DNA from: Phascolarctobacterium_A sp902463975
GTDB taxonomy: Bacteria; Bacillota; Negativicutes; Acidaminococcales; Acidaminococcaceae
Assembly: GCF_902463975.1 (NCBI RefSeq)
Contig: NZ_CABQHJ010000010.1
Location: 1 to 64,000, forward strand
DNA length: 64,000 nucleotides
Reading direction: 5' to 3'
A program made the translations under genes and the position numbers. Under the pieces are notes generated by a model that worked only from the letters and a program-made list of their open reading frames with translations, was not told the DNA's origin and did no database searches. Of the stretch, positions 33,476 through 42,426 are shown piece by piece. Numbering within the stretch: position 1 is the stretch's first letter; every line of letters starts with the position of its first letter.

Positions 33476-33565
33476 TGGCGGAAAGGGTGGGATTCGAACC
33501 CACGGAGGAGTTGCCCCCTCGCTAGTTTTCAAGACTAGAGCCTTCAACCACTCGGCCACCTTTCC
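33476..33565 (-). tRNA. tRNA-Ser (UGA)
   Basis: 90 nt on the minus strand with acceptor GGAAAGG/CCTTTCC, anticodon loop CTTGAAA giving UGA, a long variable arm and an encoded CCA. It lies upstream of and in tandem with tRNA-Ser (GCU). Confidence 0.93.
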
Positions 33566-33634
33566 ATCAGAATTTTATTATACTTTAAAAACACGCTTAC
33601 GTCAAGTACTTCTACCGCACCAAGCAATAAAGCC

Positions 33635-34267
33635 TTATTGCAACGCTTTATCCGTTACTGCAAGCAAACGAGTTTCCAACGCTTCGGCATCTGCCAAAAG
33701 CTGGACCAGTTCTGCTGCAACCTGCGCATTCCATTCCTCGTCCTTAGTCAGTCCCAGGTTGATACGCACATTGTACTCCGCACAGCGCAGCGCTGCACGC
33801 GCCAGCAGGCCGCTGCAAGCACCATCTGTAATAACGCCAGGGTTTCCTGCCACTACAAGCCTGTCCGCAAGCTGCAATACAGCAAAGGAGCTGCGGGCAA
33901 TGTTCAGCGGTACGGTTGCCGCCTGCTTTGCAGCAGCGCGGATTGCCGCTGTACGTGCTGCCTTTTCTTCGTCGGTAGTCTTGGGCAGCTTATAGCAGCT
34001 CATAAAGCTGTTGAAAACAGCTGCATCCTCATCTACCAGCTCCAAAAGACGCATACGCTCTGCCTCTGCCTGCTGCAGCAGCTCTTTAATCTCCGGCTCG
34101 CGGTCAGCGAACTTTTCCTTGCCAATTGTCAGATTAGCAACCATGGAAGCAAGTGCTGCCGCCAATGCGCCGGCCATAGCAGCGCCGCCGCCACCGCCAG
34201 GGGCGGGCGCGGCGCTTGCAAGCTCAGTTAAAAATTCGTTACAACTTAAATCGCCAAGCTTATTCAT
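33635..34267 (-). CDS. Formiminotransferase-cyclodeaminase family protein
   Basis: A 210-aa stand-alone cyclodeaminase-fold protein: LASAAPAPGGGGGAAMAGALAAAL at the N-terminus and the family's helical remainder with DEDAAVFNSF. Stand-alone members act as methenyl-tetrahydrofolate cyclohydrolase or formimino-tetrahydrofolate cyclodeaminase in one-carbon metabolism. The ATG shares a base with the stop of the YqgF-like gene (TAATG). It is the last gene of the long envelope cluster, though its task is metabolic. Confidence 0.85.
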   Translation of the reverse strand: MNKLGDLSCNEFLTELASAAPAPGGGGGAAMAGALAAALASMVANLTIGKEKFADREPEIKELLQQAEAERMRLLELVDEDAAVFNSFMSCYKLPKTTDEEKAARTAAIRAAAKQAATVPLNIARSSFAVLQLADRLVVAGNPGVITDGACSGLLARAALRCAEYNVRINLGLTKDEEWNAQVAAELVQLLADAEALETRLLAVTDKALQ

Positions 34268-34677
34268 TAATCCATTTCCTCGTTTTTCTTTAACCATCTG
34301 CGTACCTGCACAACAGCAGCATATGCATCAAGCGGCTCCGGCGGCACCAAAAGACCTAACGGCACCAGCCTGCGCCAGCCCTTAGGAGGATTTTCCTGCC
34401 AATACAGGCTACGAGCTTCCTCCGTACTGTACGCTTCACCGACAAGCTCCGGTAGCAAATCCGGATAAAGCTCACGCAAAACTGCGCCTATAGCCTTATT
34501 ATTTGTGCCGTTGCCCATAATAATTCCCTGCAGCTTAGCTGAACCGACAAACCGTTGCAGCTCTGCAGCAAGATTATCCGTCATAGCGATATGCAAAGCC
34601 AGGATTTTGCCATCAGCGGCAACTAATGCCAAGCCTGTTTTGCTGCGCCCCGGATCTACGCCAAGATAACTACTCAT
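34267..34677 (-). CDS. YqgF/RuvX-like RNase H-fold protein
   Basis: A 136-aa protein beginning SSYLGVDPGRSKTGLAL, the RNase H-fold first strand with the catalytic Asp, followed by IIMGNGTNNKA and EAYSTEEARSLYW. It resembles the YqgF family of Holliday-junction-resolvase-like or pre-16S rRNA processing nucleases, but the variant is divergent. It overlaps the DUF3084 gene by 8 nt and the cyclodeaminase by 1 nt. Confidence 0.72.
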   Translation of the reverse strand: MSSYLGVDPGRSKTGLALVAADGKILALHIAMTDNLAAELQRFVGSAKLQGIIMGNGTNNKAIGAVLRELYPDLLPELVGEAYSTEEARSLYWQENPPKGWRRLVPLGLLVPPEPLDAYAAVVQVRRWLKKNEEMD

Positions 34678-35827
34678 TGACAGGAATCACCTCCAGCCTT
34701 ACCCTTACAGGTCCGGCTGTAGTAATATCGCCTTTAGCATAAGCACGCAGAATAAAGCTGCCTCTGGTGCGACGCATTGAATTAGCTGCTTCAATCATAG
34801 TAGCAGCATCCATACTGCCAACCTTACCCGTCATCGGATCAGGCAGCACACCGGCCTTTACCGCATTATGGTTAATCTGCGTCAAGAATTCCATAAGCAC
34901 GCTTTCATAGCTCGGGCCGTTATTACCAAGATTATACTGCTCACTGAAAATCAAGGTTCCGTCAGGATAAATGAACTGATTATCTACCATTTCAATATCG
35001 CATACTGCCAGCTCGCCAACTATGATATTGGCAACGGCACGGATACGGAACAGCATATTACCCTTGCTTTTATCCAGCCTTGCTACAGCATTATCGACAA
35101 CATTTTTGCCAATCCAGATAGCCTGCAGAGGCTTTTGCTCATCGTGGATAACACCCAAGCGCTGCAATGCTGCTTCATTTGCATTTTGCAACAGCCAGTT
35201 CATCTGAATCATGTTTTCCTCATGCTTCAGACCACCGCGCATAATACCGGCAAAGACAACCTCACCGGCGCGGTAATATACCTGGCCTTCACGCATATTG
35301 ATGATACCCTTACGCAAAGCCTCGGTGGTTTTTTCCAGCTCGTCAATTTCATTCGTCAGCTGCAGCTTGGAATGTGTAAGAGAATTTACCTCATTCTGTG
35401 CCTGGCTGTACATGTCATTAACCTGGGCCAGCTTGATTTCCATCGCATCATTTTCGGCAACTGCTTCTTTGATTTTAGCATCAAGCTCACTGATTTTTTT
35501 ATTCTGCTCATCAACCTTGCCTTTGGCCTGCTCAAGTGCAGCATTCGTATCTGCCTTTTCTTTGTTTAAAAGCAGCAGCTCCTGCTGAATTTTTTCCATG
35601 CCAAACAAGGCTGTACGCGCACTCTGTGATGCTATTGCCATAACACTGATAGTCAGAACAGCAATAATGGTACCGCCGAGTACTGTAAGTAATATTGACG
35701 TATGCTTTGGACGCAGGCCAAATACCGACATTCTCTTCTTGCCTATTTTACTGCCCATTTTATCGGCAAGATAGGCAATCAGGCCACCTACAACGGCCAT
35801 AATGATAATTAATCTTATACCTACCAA
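34670..35827 (-). CDS. DUF3084 membrane-anchored coiled-coil protein
   Basis: A 385-aa protein. The TTG at 35825-35827 is the start because the near-perfect GGAGGTGA lies seven bases upstream; the upstream ATG has none. The N-terminus VGIRLIIIMAVVGG and a second helix near residue 50 are followed by a coiled coil (about 75-180) and a C-terminal domain typical of DUF3084. It lies 34 nt after the LptF/G gene, at the end of the LPS-export string. Function unknown; a cell-envelope role is inferred from position. Confidence 0.82.
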   Translation of the reverse strand: MVGIRLIIIMAVVGGLIAYLADKMGSKIGKKRMSVFGLRPKHTSILLTVLGGTIIAVLTISVMAIASQSARTALFGMEKIQQELLLLNKEKADTNAALEQAKGKVDEQNKKISELDAKIKEAVAENDAMEIKLAQVNDMYSQAQNEVNSLTHSKLQLTNEIDELEKTTEALRKGIINMREGQVYYRAGEVVFAGIMRGGLKHEENMIQMNWLLQNANEAALQRLGVIHDEQKPLQAIWIGKNVVDNAVARLDKSKGNMLFRIRAVANIIVGELAVCDIEMVDNQFIYPDGTLIFSEQYNLGNNGPSYESVLMEFLTQINHNAVKAGVLPDPMTGKVGSMDAATMIEAANSMRRTRGSFILRAYAKGDITTAGPVRVRLEVIPVNE

Positions 35828-35861
35828 GTACTCACCTCCATGACTCACTCATCTAAATTAT

Positions 35862-36953
35862 TTAGGCATTTTTCTTTTTCATCAGATAAAGACCTGCGCC
35901 TAAGCAAAGAATATTAGGCAGCATACAGGCCAGCAGCGGCGGCATTGCACCACCCTTGCCCAATCCGGTAGTAAAGGTCATTACTGCGTAATAGATAAAT
36001 ATTACGATAATACTGATGCCAAGGCCAATAGAAGAGCTGGTACGCTGCTTTTGAGTACCAAGGCAGGCGCCAATCATAGCAAAGAAGAAGCTTGCCAGCG
36101 GAATATTAATTCTCATAAATATTTCACACCATTGACGTGCAGCCGAGGAATGCTGGGATTCCAGCATACTGATGTATTCGCGTAATTCGCGGATAGTCAT
36201 TTCCTCAGGCTCCTTTTGCTCCCAGGAAATCTGCTTCGGCGAGAAATTCAAAGGAATAATCTGTTCCTTGAATTTGGCACTGCTTTGTACGCCGTCCTTA
36301 TCGTCCAACGCAAACACGTTGCCATCTACAATACGCCAGCTCCCATTTTCCCAGTAGCCTTCCTTAGCAGTCTGAATGCGGGAAATCTTGCCCTTATTGA
36401 ACTCTTCAATAGTGATATCGGTCATCTTGCCAAGCTTTTCATCAAATCTGTTAGCGTATGTTACACGCTGGGTATCACCGCTGATAGTTTTGATAATAAT
36501 ATGGTCCTGCGTTGTCGGACGCGTATTATGGCGTATTTCCTCGTTAAGGATCCGTGACGCCGTCGCCTTCGACGTAGGCACTACCTTTTCTGCCCAAATT
36601 ACAGAGAACATGCTGACAATAAAACCTACCACCAGCACAGGTGCAACAATACGGTAGTAGCTGATACCACCGGCCTTCATTGCCGTAATCTCACTGGAAC
36701 CGGAAAGCTTGCCAAAGGCCATCAGCGCCGCCAACAGCATAGACATCGGGAAGGTGTAGTTGATGATCTCCGGCAGATTATACATAAATAAACGTGCTAC
36801 AGTCTCCAGCGGAGCACCGTATTTAGTCATGTATTGCGTAATTTTAAACAGCATCGTGCTGGCAATAAAAATACTGGAGAAAGCAGCGATGCCGAAAACG
36901 AAGGGGTATAAAAGCTCCTTCAGTACATAACGGTCTAATAATCGTAAGCGCAC
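35862..36953 (-). CDS. LptF/LptG family LPS export permease
   Basis: A 363-aa inner membrane permease. It has helices at about 15-40, 60-85 and 100-120, a periplasmic jellyroll domain in the middle (about 130-260) and three helices at the end, as in LptF/LptG. Start RLRLLDRYVLKELLYPFVFG matches the family. Only one such gene is present, so it may work as a homodimer or have a remote partner. With LptB and LptC it would extract LPS from the inner membrane. Confidence 0.88.
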   Translation of the reverse strand: MRLRLLDRYVLKELLYPFVFGIAAFSSIFIASTMLFKITQYMTKYGAPLETVARLFMYNLPEIINYTFPMSMLLAALMAFGKLSGSSEITAMKAGGISYYRIVAPVLVVGFIVSMFSVIWAEKVVPTSKATASRILNEEIRHNTRPTTQDHIIIKTISGDTQRVTYANRFDEKLGKMTDITIEEFNKGKISRIQTAKEGYWENGSWRIVDGNVFALDDKDGVQSSAKFKEQIIPLNFSPKQISWEQKEPEEMTIRELREYISMLESQHSSAARQWCEIFMRINIPLASFFFAMIGACLGTQKQRTSSSIGLGISIIVIFIYYAVMTFTTGLGKGGAMPPLLACMLPNILCLGAGLYLMKKKNA

Positions 36954-36967
36954 TTTTCTTCCTCCTG

Positions 36968-37687
36968 TTACATGCTAAAGTTATCGCCAAGATAATATTT
37001 ACGCGCAACGGGGTCATTAGCGATTGTTTCGCTGTCACCGTGCAGTAAAATATGACCTTCAGCCAAAATATAGGCCTTATCAACGATGCTCAGTGTTTCA
37101 CGGACGTTATGGTCTGTAATCAGCACACCGATGCCGCGCTGTGCCAAATGCGCAATCATGCCCTGGATATCTGCTACGGCAATGGGGTCAATGCCGGCAA
37201 ACGGTTCGTCCAGCAGAATGAAGGCCGGGTCGGTAGCCAGCGCACGAGCAATCTCTACGCGGCGACGTTCACCGCCGGAAAGCGCCTTGCCTTCACTCTT
37301 GCGTACATGATTCAGACGGAACTCATCCAGCAGAGCGTTCATCTTCGCTTCTCGCTCGGATGCATTCAAATTAGTTGTTTCCAGAATCGCCATGATGTTA
37401 TCTTCTACCGTCATTTTGCTGAAAATAGAAGCCTCCTGCGGCAGATAGCCGATACCTGCACGCGCTCTTTGATACATAGGCATTGCGGAAATATCCTTGC
37501 CGTCGAGCATCACGGTACCTGCATCAGGCTTTTCGATGCCGACAATCATATAGAAGGTTGTCGTCTTGCCGGCGCCGTTAGGTCCCAAAAGGCCTACTAC
37601 ACTGCCCTGCTCTACACTGATGCTTACTCCGTCAACAACGTGACGGGTATTATAAATTTTTACCAGATTATCTGTTGTTATAACCAA
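36968..37687 (-). CDS. lptB: LPS export ABC ATPase LptB
   Basis: A 239-aa ATPase. Walker A GPNGAGKTTTFYMI, Q-loop LPQEASIFSKMT, signature LSGGERRRVEIARAL, Walker B FILLDEPFAGIDP, and the LptB-specific VLITDHNVRETL. It powers LPS transport with the LptF/G permease gene that follows 14 nt downstream. Confidence 0.96.
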   Translation of the reverse strand: MVITTDNLVKIYNTRHVVDGVSISVEQGSVVGLLGPNGAGKTTTFYMIVGIEKPDAGTVMLDGKDISAMPMYQRARAGIGYLPQEASIFSKMTVEDNIMAILETTNLNASEREAKMNALLDEFRLNHVRKSEGKALSGGERRRVEIARALATDPAFILLDEPFAGIDPIAVADIQGMIAHLAQRGIGVLITDHNVRETLSIVDKAYILAEGHILLHGDSETIANDPVARKYYLGDNFSM

Positions 37688-37705
37688 AACTTTGCCCTCC
37701 GCTTC

Positions 37706-38476
37706 TTAGGCTAAAGCTTTATCATCTGCGCTCTGCTTTTCCTTGCCAGGCAGCGCAGGCTGTTTTTCCGGAATATAGATAATATCTACATTACCATCAG
37801 CAATAGCCACGTTAGTGTTGGTCAGGCGCAGCTTGTCGCCGGCAACGCTGTTGCCATTCTGGGTTGCTTTGGCATTGCCGACAAGCTCTACGTAACCGCT
37901 GTTATCAGTTTTGTAGACAGCGCTGTCAGCAGAAGCTGTCAGGCTACGCGCATCGCTACGGATATCAACACCGCCATAAGCATTGGCAACACCCTGTGCC
38001 ATATTGTAATCAATTCTTGCCGCATTCAACACACTGCCGTCGCTGTCGGTAAGACGCGCCCAGCCGCCGATAGTTTCAGCAAATTGACGTGCCTTGTAGT
38101 AATCAACTCTGTCAGAGCTCAGGCTTTTGCCTGCTTTGGTGATCATAGCGCCGCCTACGGCAGACAGGTCATTTTCATTGTGCACGATAAACTCATTGCA
38201 CACAATATGTGCATCATCGCGGTCAGCAATAACGTTGCCGGTAAGCACACCGCTCTTGCTTTTGCTGTTGAATTTGGCGTAATCGGCAGTAGCTCTGCCG
38301 CCATCCTGCATCAATACAACATTTCCTTTTGCCACAGCTTCACCGCTGCCCAGATCGTATTCCAGCTCATCAGCCTTAACGCTGAAGTTTCCCTGAGCAG
38401 CAAAAGCAGTTGCTGTCATACCTGCAGCCAGCATAGCTGCCGCCAGTGTCAGCAGTAATCTATTTTTATTAGCCAT
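37706..38476 (-). CDS. lptA: LptA-like periplasmic LPS transport protein
   Basis: A 256-aa protein starting at the ATG at 38474-38476; signal peptide ends TATAFAAQG. It carries OstA/LptA beta-jellyroll repeats, for example ADELEYDLGSGEAVAKGNV and DYNMAQGVANAYGGV. It is longer than E. coli LptA (185 aa), with two jellyroll-like blocks and a charged tail. It forms the bridge from LptC to the outer membrane. One base separates it from lptC. Confidence 0.88.
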   Translation of the reverse strand: MANKNRLLLTLAAAMLAAGMTATAFAAQGNFSVKADELEYDLGSGEAVAKGNVVLMQDGGRATADYAKFNSKSKSGVLTGNVIADRDDAHIVCNEFIVHNENDLSAVGGAMITKAGKSLSSDRVDYYKARQFAETIGGWARLTDSDGSVLNAARIDYNMAQGVANAYGGVDIRSDARSLTASADSAVYKTDNSGYVELVGNAKATQNGNSVAGDKLRLTNTNVAIADGNVDIIYIPEKQPALPGKEKQSADDKALA

Positions 38477-38477
38477 C

Positions 38478-39032
38478 TTATTCGCCGCCTTTCTCAACTT
38501 TAGCATTGCCCTTAAGCTTAATATGCTTAAAAGCACTGGTAGTTACAGCACTATCCGCAGTTGCGGTATAGTCATCCTTATGCATTTTAAAATGTCCTGT
38601 TGCCGTAATAAGCTCTTTCTCCTGATTCCAGCTTATTTTATCGGCATAAAGCTCGCCGCCGGTATTCAGTACAGCCTTAATATTACCCTCCAGGAAAAAG
38701 TCATTGCTCTTCATGCCGGCACTGCCTTTATCGGCAGAAATATCGATAAAGCTGCCGTCCGCACGATAAACTTTGCCTTTGATGCCCTTCAGATAGGCTG
38801 TGTTTTTAGCCTTATCGTTAACAACCTCTTCTACTGTAAACTCCCACAGCTTTTTGCCATCCTTTTCCCTTTTAACCATACTGTTTTTTAAGGAAGCATT
38901 AATCTGCGCTGTAACACCATCACCCGGTTTTACAGTTATAGGTTTATCGCCGCTCAGCATCAGCCAGGCAATAATTGCACCGGCAATTACAATGCCTGCC
39001 AATACTGACAGAATTACTTTCTTATTTTTCAT
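38478..39032 (-). CDS. lptC: LptC-like LPS export protein
   Basis: A 184-aa protein from the ATG at 39030-39032, with GGAGGAAAA upstream; overlaps the acyltransferase gene by 11 nt. One N-terminal membrane helix (KVILSVLAGIVIAGAIIAWL), then a jellyroll of LptC type (DKISWNQEKELITATGHF). It anchors the LptA bridge to the inner membrane complex. Confidence 0.85.
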   Translation of the reverse strand: MKNKKVILSVLAGIVIAGAIIAWLMLSGDKPITVKPGDGVTAQINASLKNSMVKREKDGKKLWEFTVEEVVNDKAKNTAYLKGIKGKVYRADGSFIDISADKGSAGMKSNDFFLEGNIKAVLNTGGELYADKISWNQEKELITATGHFKMHKDDYTATADSAVTTSAFKHIKLKGNAKVEKGGE

Positions 39033-39924
39033 CTGGCTGCTTTTCCTCCTCCGGTGGGGTGTATGGTGTATTCCAGCGATGCTGGAACCACAACCAGTTA
39101 TCAGGATATTCCTTGATGATTTTTTCAACTTCCTGAGTCATTTTCAGGGTAACATTATAATCATCCAGCTTTTGGTCGCCGGTGAATTCATAATGGATAG
39201 GGTCGCGTACAATCGCTTTATGGCCATAGCCGTCAGGCTTACGTACTATAAAAATCGGCACAATGGGTGCTTTGAATTTACGGGAAAAATATGCCGGTCC
39301 GTTAGGCGTTGATGCCATCTTGCCCAAAAAAGGAACGAAAATGCCATCATAACCGCCATCCTGGTCAGCTATCAGTCCCAGCATGCGTCCTTTCTTCATA
39401 GCTCGCGCACAGCCGAGGATTTCACTTGTACCGCGTGAAAAGATTTCCTGGCCAACGCCCTTGCGCAGCTCATTCATAAAATCACTATACACACGATTGG
39501 GCTGCGGTTTTTCTACTGCACTCAGCGGGAAGCCGTTCAGCGCCAGCGCCGCGCCCAGCCATTCCCAGTTATCCATATGACAGGCCAGCATAACAACGCC
39601 ATGCTTCTCCTTGAGCGCATCCCACAGAACCTCCGGACGGTCAAAGGTTACCAGACCGCGGATATTGTCCTTGTTCAGCGCCGGCATATACATAATTTCC
39701 ATAAAGGTTATGCCAAGCTTTACAAACAGCGATTTGATTGTAGCCTCGGCCTGCTCCTGACTATAGCCTAAACGCTCGCGGATAGTTTCCTCAGCACGCA
39801 CACGCTGCTTCTTGGCAATTTTATGATAGAGGTGGCCCATACCCTTACCAATAACCACAACTGCCTTATAGGGCAGCCAGGAAATTACGGTACTCATAGT
39901 TTTTAATAAATAATAAAGCCACAT
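39022..39924 (-). CDS. Lipid A acyltransferase, LpxL/HtrB family (copy 1)
   Basis: A 300-aa protein with an N-terminal membrane helix. The HxxxxD-type active site is ACHMDNWE near residue 115. DGIFVPFLGKMASTPNGPAYFS and WLWFQHRW are family landmarks. It adds a secondary acyl chain to Kdo-lipid A precursor from acyl-ACP. A second member is encoded at 51794-52684, so the lipid A here is probably penta- or hexa-acylated. Which of LpxL and LpxM functions each copy has cannot be told. Confidence 0.9.
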   Translation of the reverse strand: MWLYYLLKTMSTVISWLPYKAVVVIGKGMGHLYHKIAKKQRVRAEETIRERLGYSQEQAEATIKSLFVKLGITFMEIMYMPALNKDNIRGLVTFDRPEVLWDALKEKHGVVMLACHMDNWEWLGAALALNGFPLSAVEKPQPNRVYSDFMNELRKGVGQEIFSRGTSEILGCARAMKKGRMLGLIADQDGGYDGIFVPFLGKMASTPNGPAYFSRKFKAPIVPIFIVRKPDGYGHKAIVRDPIHYEFTGDQKLDDYNVTLKMTQEVEKIIKEYPDNWLWFQHRWNTPYTPPEEEKQPDEK

Positions 39925-40604
39925 TATTGTCTATCTCCTTGTCCGGAATTAATGTAGGAATCAATAACAGAATCCAACTTTCCCTGTGCATCTAACAGCA
40001 GATCAACAGCCTCTCTTACAGCACCTTTACCGCCATCATTAATCAATACAAAGTCACACATATCAATTACTGCATCAGCAGCATCGGCCGGAGCAAAGGA
40101 CAATCCGCAAATATTCATAGGTGCAAGGTCATTGAGGTCATCACCTACATAAGCAATTTCCTCTAAATCAAGTTTGTAGGAATCAGCTATTTTTTCTAAC
40201 GCCGCTGCCTTATCACGCACACCCTCCAGTACGCAGGTAATGCCCAATTCCGCAGCCCTTCTGCGTACAATCTCGCTTTTACGCCCGGTGATGATGCAAA
40301 CATCTATGCCGTTGCGCATAGCATAGCTTATGCCCATGCCATCCTTAGCATTAAAGCCCTTGAACAGCTCACCGTCATTGCCCATGTAAATTGTGCCATC
40401 AGTCAGCACGCCATCTACATCAAGAGCCAGCATACGAATCCCTTGTGCTGCATCAGCAAACTCTTCCATGAACTCATCGAATTCACAGAAATCATCATCC
40501 TCGTCATCTTCATCAAATATAGATTCTATCTCATCATCAAAAGACAACATTTCTTCATGTCTATTTTGCTTATTGCCAAAGGGAAATTCTAAGATTTTTT
40601 TCAT
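39924..40604 (-). CDS. kdsC: Kdo-8-phosphate phosphatase KdsC with acidic N-terminal extension
   Basis: A 226-aa HAD phosphatase. The catalytic pair is in ALDVDGVLTDG (D62, D64), with ITGRKSEIVRRR and YVGDDLNDL as later HAD motifs. It removes phosphate from Kdo-8-phosphate. The typical enzyme is about 170-190 aa; here about 50 extra N-terminal residues are strongly acidic (ESIFDEDDEDDDFCEFDEF). It overlaps kdsD at its start and the acyltransferase by one base at its end. Confidence 0.93.
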   Translation of the reverse strand: MKKILEFPFGNKQNRHEEMLSFDDEIESIFDEDDEDDDFCEFDEFMEEFADAAQGIRMLALDVDGVLTDGTIYMGNDGELFKGFNAKDGMGISYAMRNGIDVCIITGRKSEIVRRRAAELGITCVLEGVRDKAAALEKIADSYKLDLEEIAYVGDDLNDLAPMNICGLSFAPADAADAVIDMCDFVLINDGGKGAVREAVDLLLDAQGKLDSVIDSYINSGQGDRQ

Positions 40605-41578
40605 TACACCACTCCCTGTCTTACCAGGTCGGTCATATGCAGCAGGCCGATAACCTTATTATCTTTGTCAATAACAGGCAATACGGTAATCGGTTTCGGT
40701 TTGTTGCTTTCCATAAGATGCAGAGCCTGTGCTGCCAGCTTGTCTTCGGTAATTGTTTTCGGAGATTTCGTCATCAGCTCGCAAACAGGACGCTGCAAGA
40801 AATCAACACCCTTGCTCAGACCGCGGCGGATATCACCGTCGGTAAGCACGCCCTGCATAACGCCGTCTGCATCAACAACGGATACGGCACCGAGGCCTTT
40901 ATCGGTAATAACGAACAAGGCATCCTGTACCTTAGTATCTGCCAGTACAGTCGGATTATCCTCGCCCTTATGCATAATGCTGCCTACGGTCAGAAGCAGC
41001 TTGCGTCCCAGGCTGCCGCCCGGATGGAAGATAGCAAACTGGCTTGCCGTAAAGTTATGCTTTTTAAGCAGCGCCAAGGCCAGCGCATCGCCGTAGGCCA
41101 GCGCTGCAGTCGTGCTGCTCGTCGGTGCAAGACCAAGCGGACAGGCCTCCTTGCTGACACCAACATTAAGTACCACGTCAGCATTTTTGCCTAAGGTAGA
41201 ATCAGGCTTGCCAACCATAGCGATAATCTTAGCACCAATGCGGCGCAAAGACGGCAGGATATTCAAAACCTCACCGGTTTCACCGCTGTTGGAAAGCGCA
41301 ATAACAACATCGCTTTCTGTAACCATGCCCAGATCACCGTGAATGCCCTCTGCAGGATGCAGATAAAAGGACGGTGTACCTGTGCTGGCTAAGGTTGCTG
41401 CCATTTTGCGGCCAATCAGACCGGATTTGCCCATACCGGTAATAACAGTACGGCCCTGGCAGTCTAAAATCAATTTTACTGCCGCAGCAAAATTTTCATC
41501 TACACGCGGTACCAGCTCTAAAATCGCTTCTGCCTCCATGCGCAGAACATCCTGTGCATGCTTTAGCATTGCTTCCAT
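40604..41578 (-). CDS. kdsD: Arabinose-5-phosphate isomerase KdsD
   Basis: A 324-aa protein: SIS domain (VITGMGKSGLIGRKMAATL, LHPAEGIHGDLGMV) followed by two CBS domains. It interconverts ribulose-5-phosphate and arabinose-5-phosphate, the first step of Kdo synthesis. It shares a base with kdsC and lies 15 nt after kdsA. Confidence 0.94.
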   Translation of the reverse strand: MEAMLKHAQDVLRMEAEAILELVPRVDENFAAAVKLILDCQGRTVITGMGKSGLIGRKMAATLASTGTPSFYLHPAEGIHGDLGMVTESDVVIALSNSGETGEVLNILPSLRRIGAKIIAMVGKPDSTLGKNADVVLNVGVSKEACPLGLAPTSSTTAALAYGDALALALLKKHNFTASQFAIFHPGGSLGRKLLLTVGSIMHKGEDNPTVLADTKVQDALFVITDKGLGAVSVVDADGVMQGVLTDGDIRRGLSKGVDFLQRPVCELMTKSPKTITEDKLAAQALHLMESNKPKPITVLPVIDKDNKVIGLLHMTDLVRQGVV

Positions 41579-41593
41579 GTTCTCACCCTACCT

Positions 41594-42412
41594 TTAGCCA
41601 CGTACAATCTTGTCAATGGCAAGTACGTCGGTCAATAATTTTTCCAGATTATCCAGCTTAACCATGTTCGGACCATCGCTCAATGCTTCTGCCGGATTAT
41701 CATGCACCTCTAAGAAAAGAGCATCGATGCCAACAGCAGCAGCAGCGCGTGCCATATGCGGAACATATTGGCTCTGACCACCGCTGGAGGTACCCTGTCC
41801 GCCAGGAATCTGTACGCTGTGAGTAGCATCCATAACTACGGGATAACCAAGCTCACGCATAATAGCCAGACCGCGCATATCGGTTACCAGTGTGTTGTAA
41901 CCGAAGCTTGCACCGCGCTCGGTCAGCATAATGTTATGATTGCCTGCTTCCTCAACCTTTTTGATAACATTTTTCATGTCCCAAGGTGCGAGGAACTGGC
42001 CTTTTTTTACATTAACAGTCTTGCCAGTTTTGGCAGCTGCATAAACCAAATCAGTCTGACGGCACAGGAAAGCCGGGATTTGCAGAATATCTACAACCTC
42101 GGCAGCCTTATCAGCCTGCCAGGGCTCGTGGATATCGGTTACTACAGGAACGCCCAGATCCTTTTTAATCTGAGCCAAAAGCTTTAAGCCCTCTTCAATG
42201 CCAGGTCCGCGGAAAGAAGCATAAGAAGAACGGTTAGCCTTATCAAAGGAAGCCTTAAATACATAGGGAATGCCCAGCTTGTCGCAGATAGCCTTAGTGC
42301 GCTGACCAATCATCAGGCTGCGCTCATAGCCTTCAAGCACGCAGGGACCAGCCATCAGCATCAGGGGATGGCCCTGACCTACTTCATAATTACCAACTTT
42401 AACGATTTGCAT
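41594..42412 (-). CDS. kdsA: Kdo-8-phosphate synthase
   Basis: A 272-aa enzyme: AGPCVLEGYE at the N-terminus, KASFDKANRSS, DIHEPWQADKAAEV, LCRQTDL, and DATHSVQIPGGQGTSSGGQ are KdsA landmarks. It condenses PEP and arabinose-5-phosphate. An AGGAT-type ribosome site precedes the ATG. Between kdsB and kdsD in the same operon. Confidence 0.97.
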   Translation of the reverse strand: MQIVKVGNYEVGQGHPLMLMAGPCVLEGYERSLMIGQRTKAICDKLGIPYVFKASFDKANRSSYASFRGPGIEEGLKLLAQIKKDLGVPVVTDIHEPWQADKAAEVVDILQIPAFLCRQTDLVYAAAKTGKTVNVKKGQFLAPWDMKNVIKKVEEAGNHNIMLTERGASFGYNTLVTDMRGLAIMRELGYPVVMDATHSVQIPGGQGTSSGGQSQYVPHMARAAAAVGIDALFLEVHDNPAEALSDGPNMVKLDNLEKLLTDVLAIDKIVRG

Positions 42413-42426
42413 AAGTATCCTCCAGC

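Noticed and set aside
33476..33565. tRNA-Ser (UGA) as the integration target
   Set aside because: The repeat at 21.87 kb matches the 3' end and terminator of the neighbouring tRNA-Ser (GCU), not this gene.
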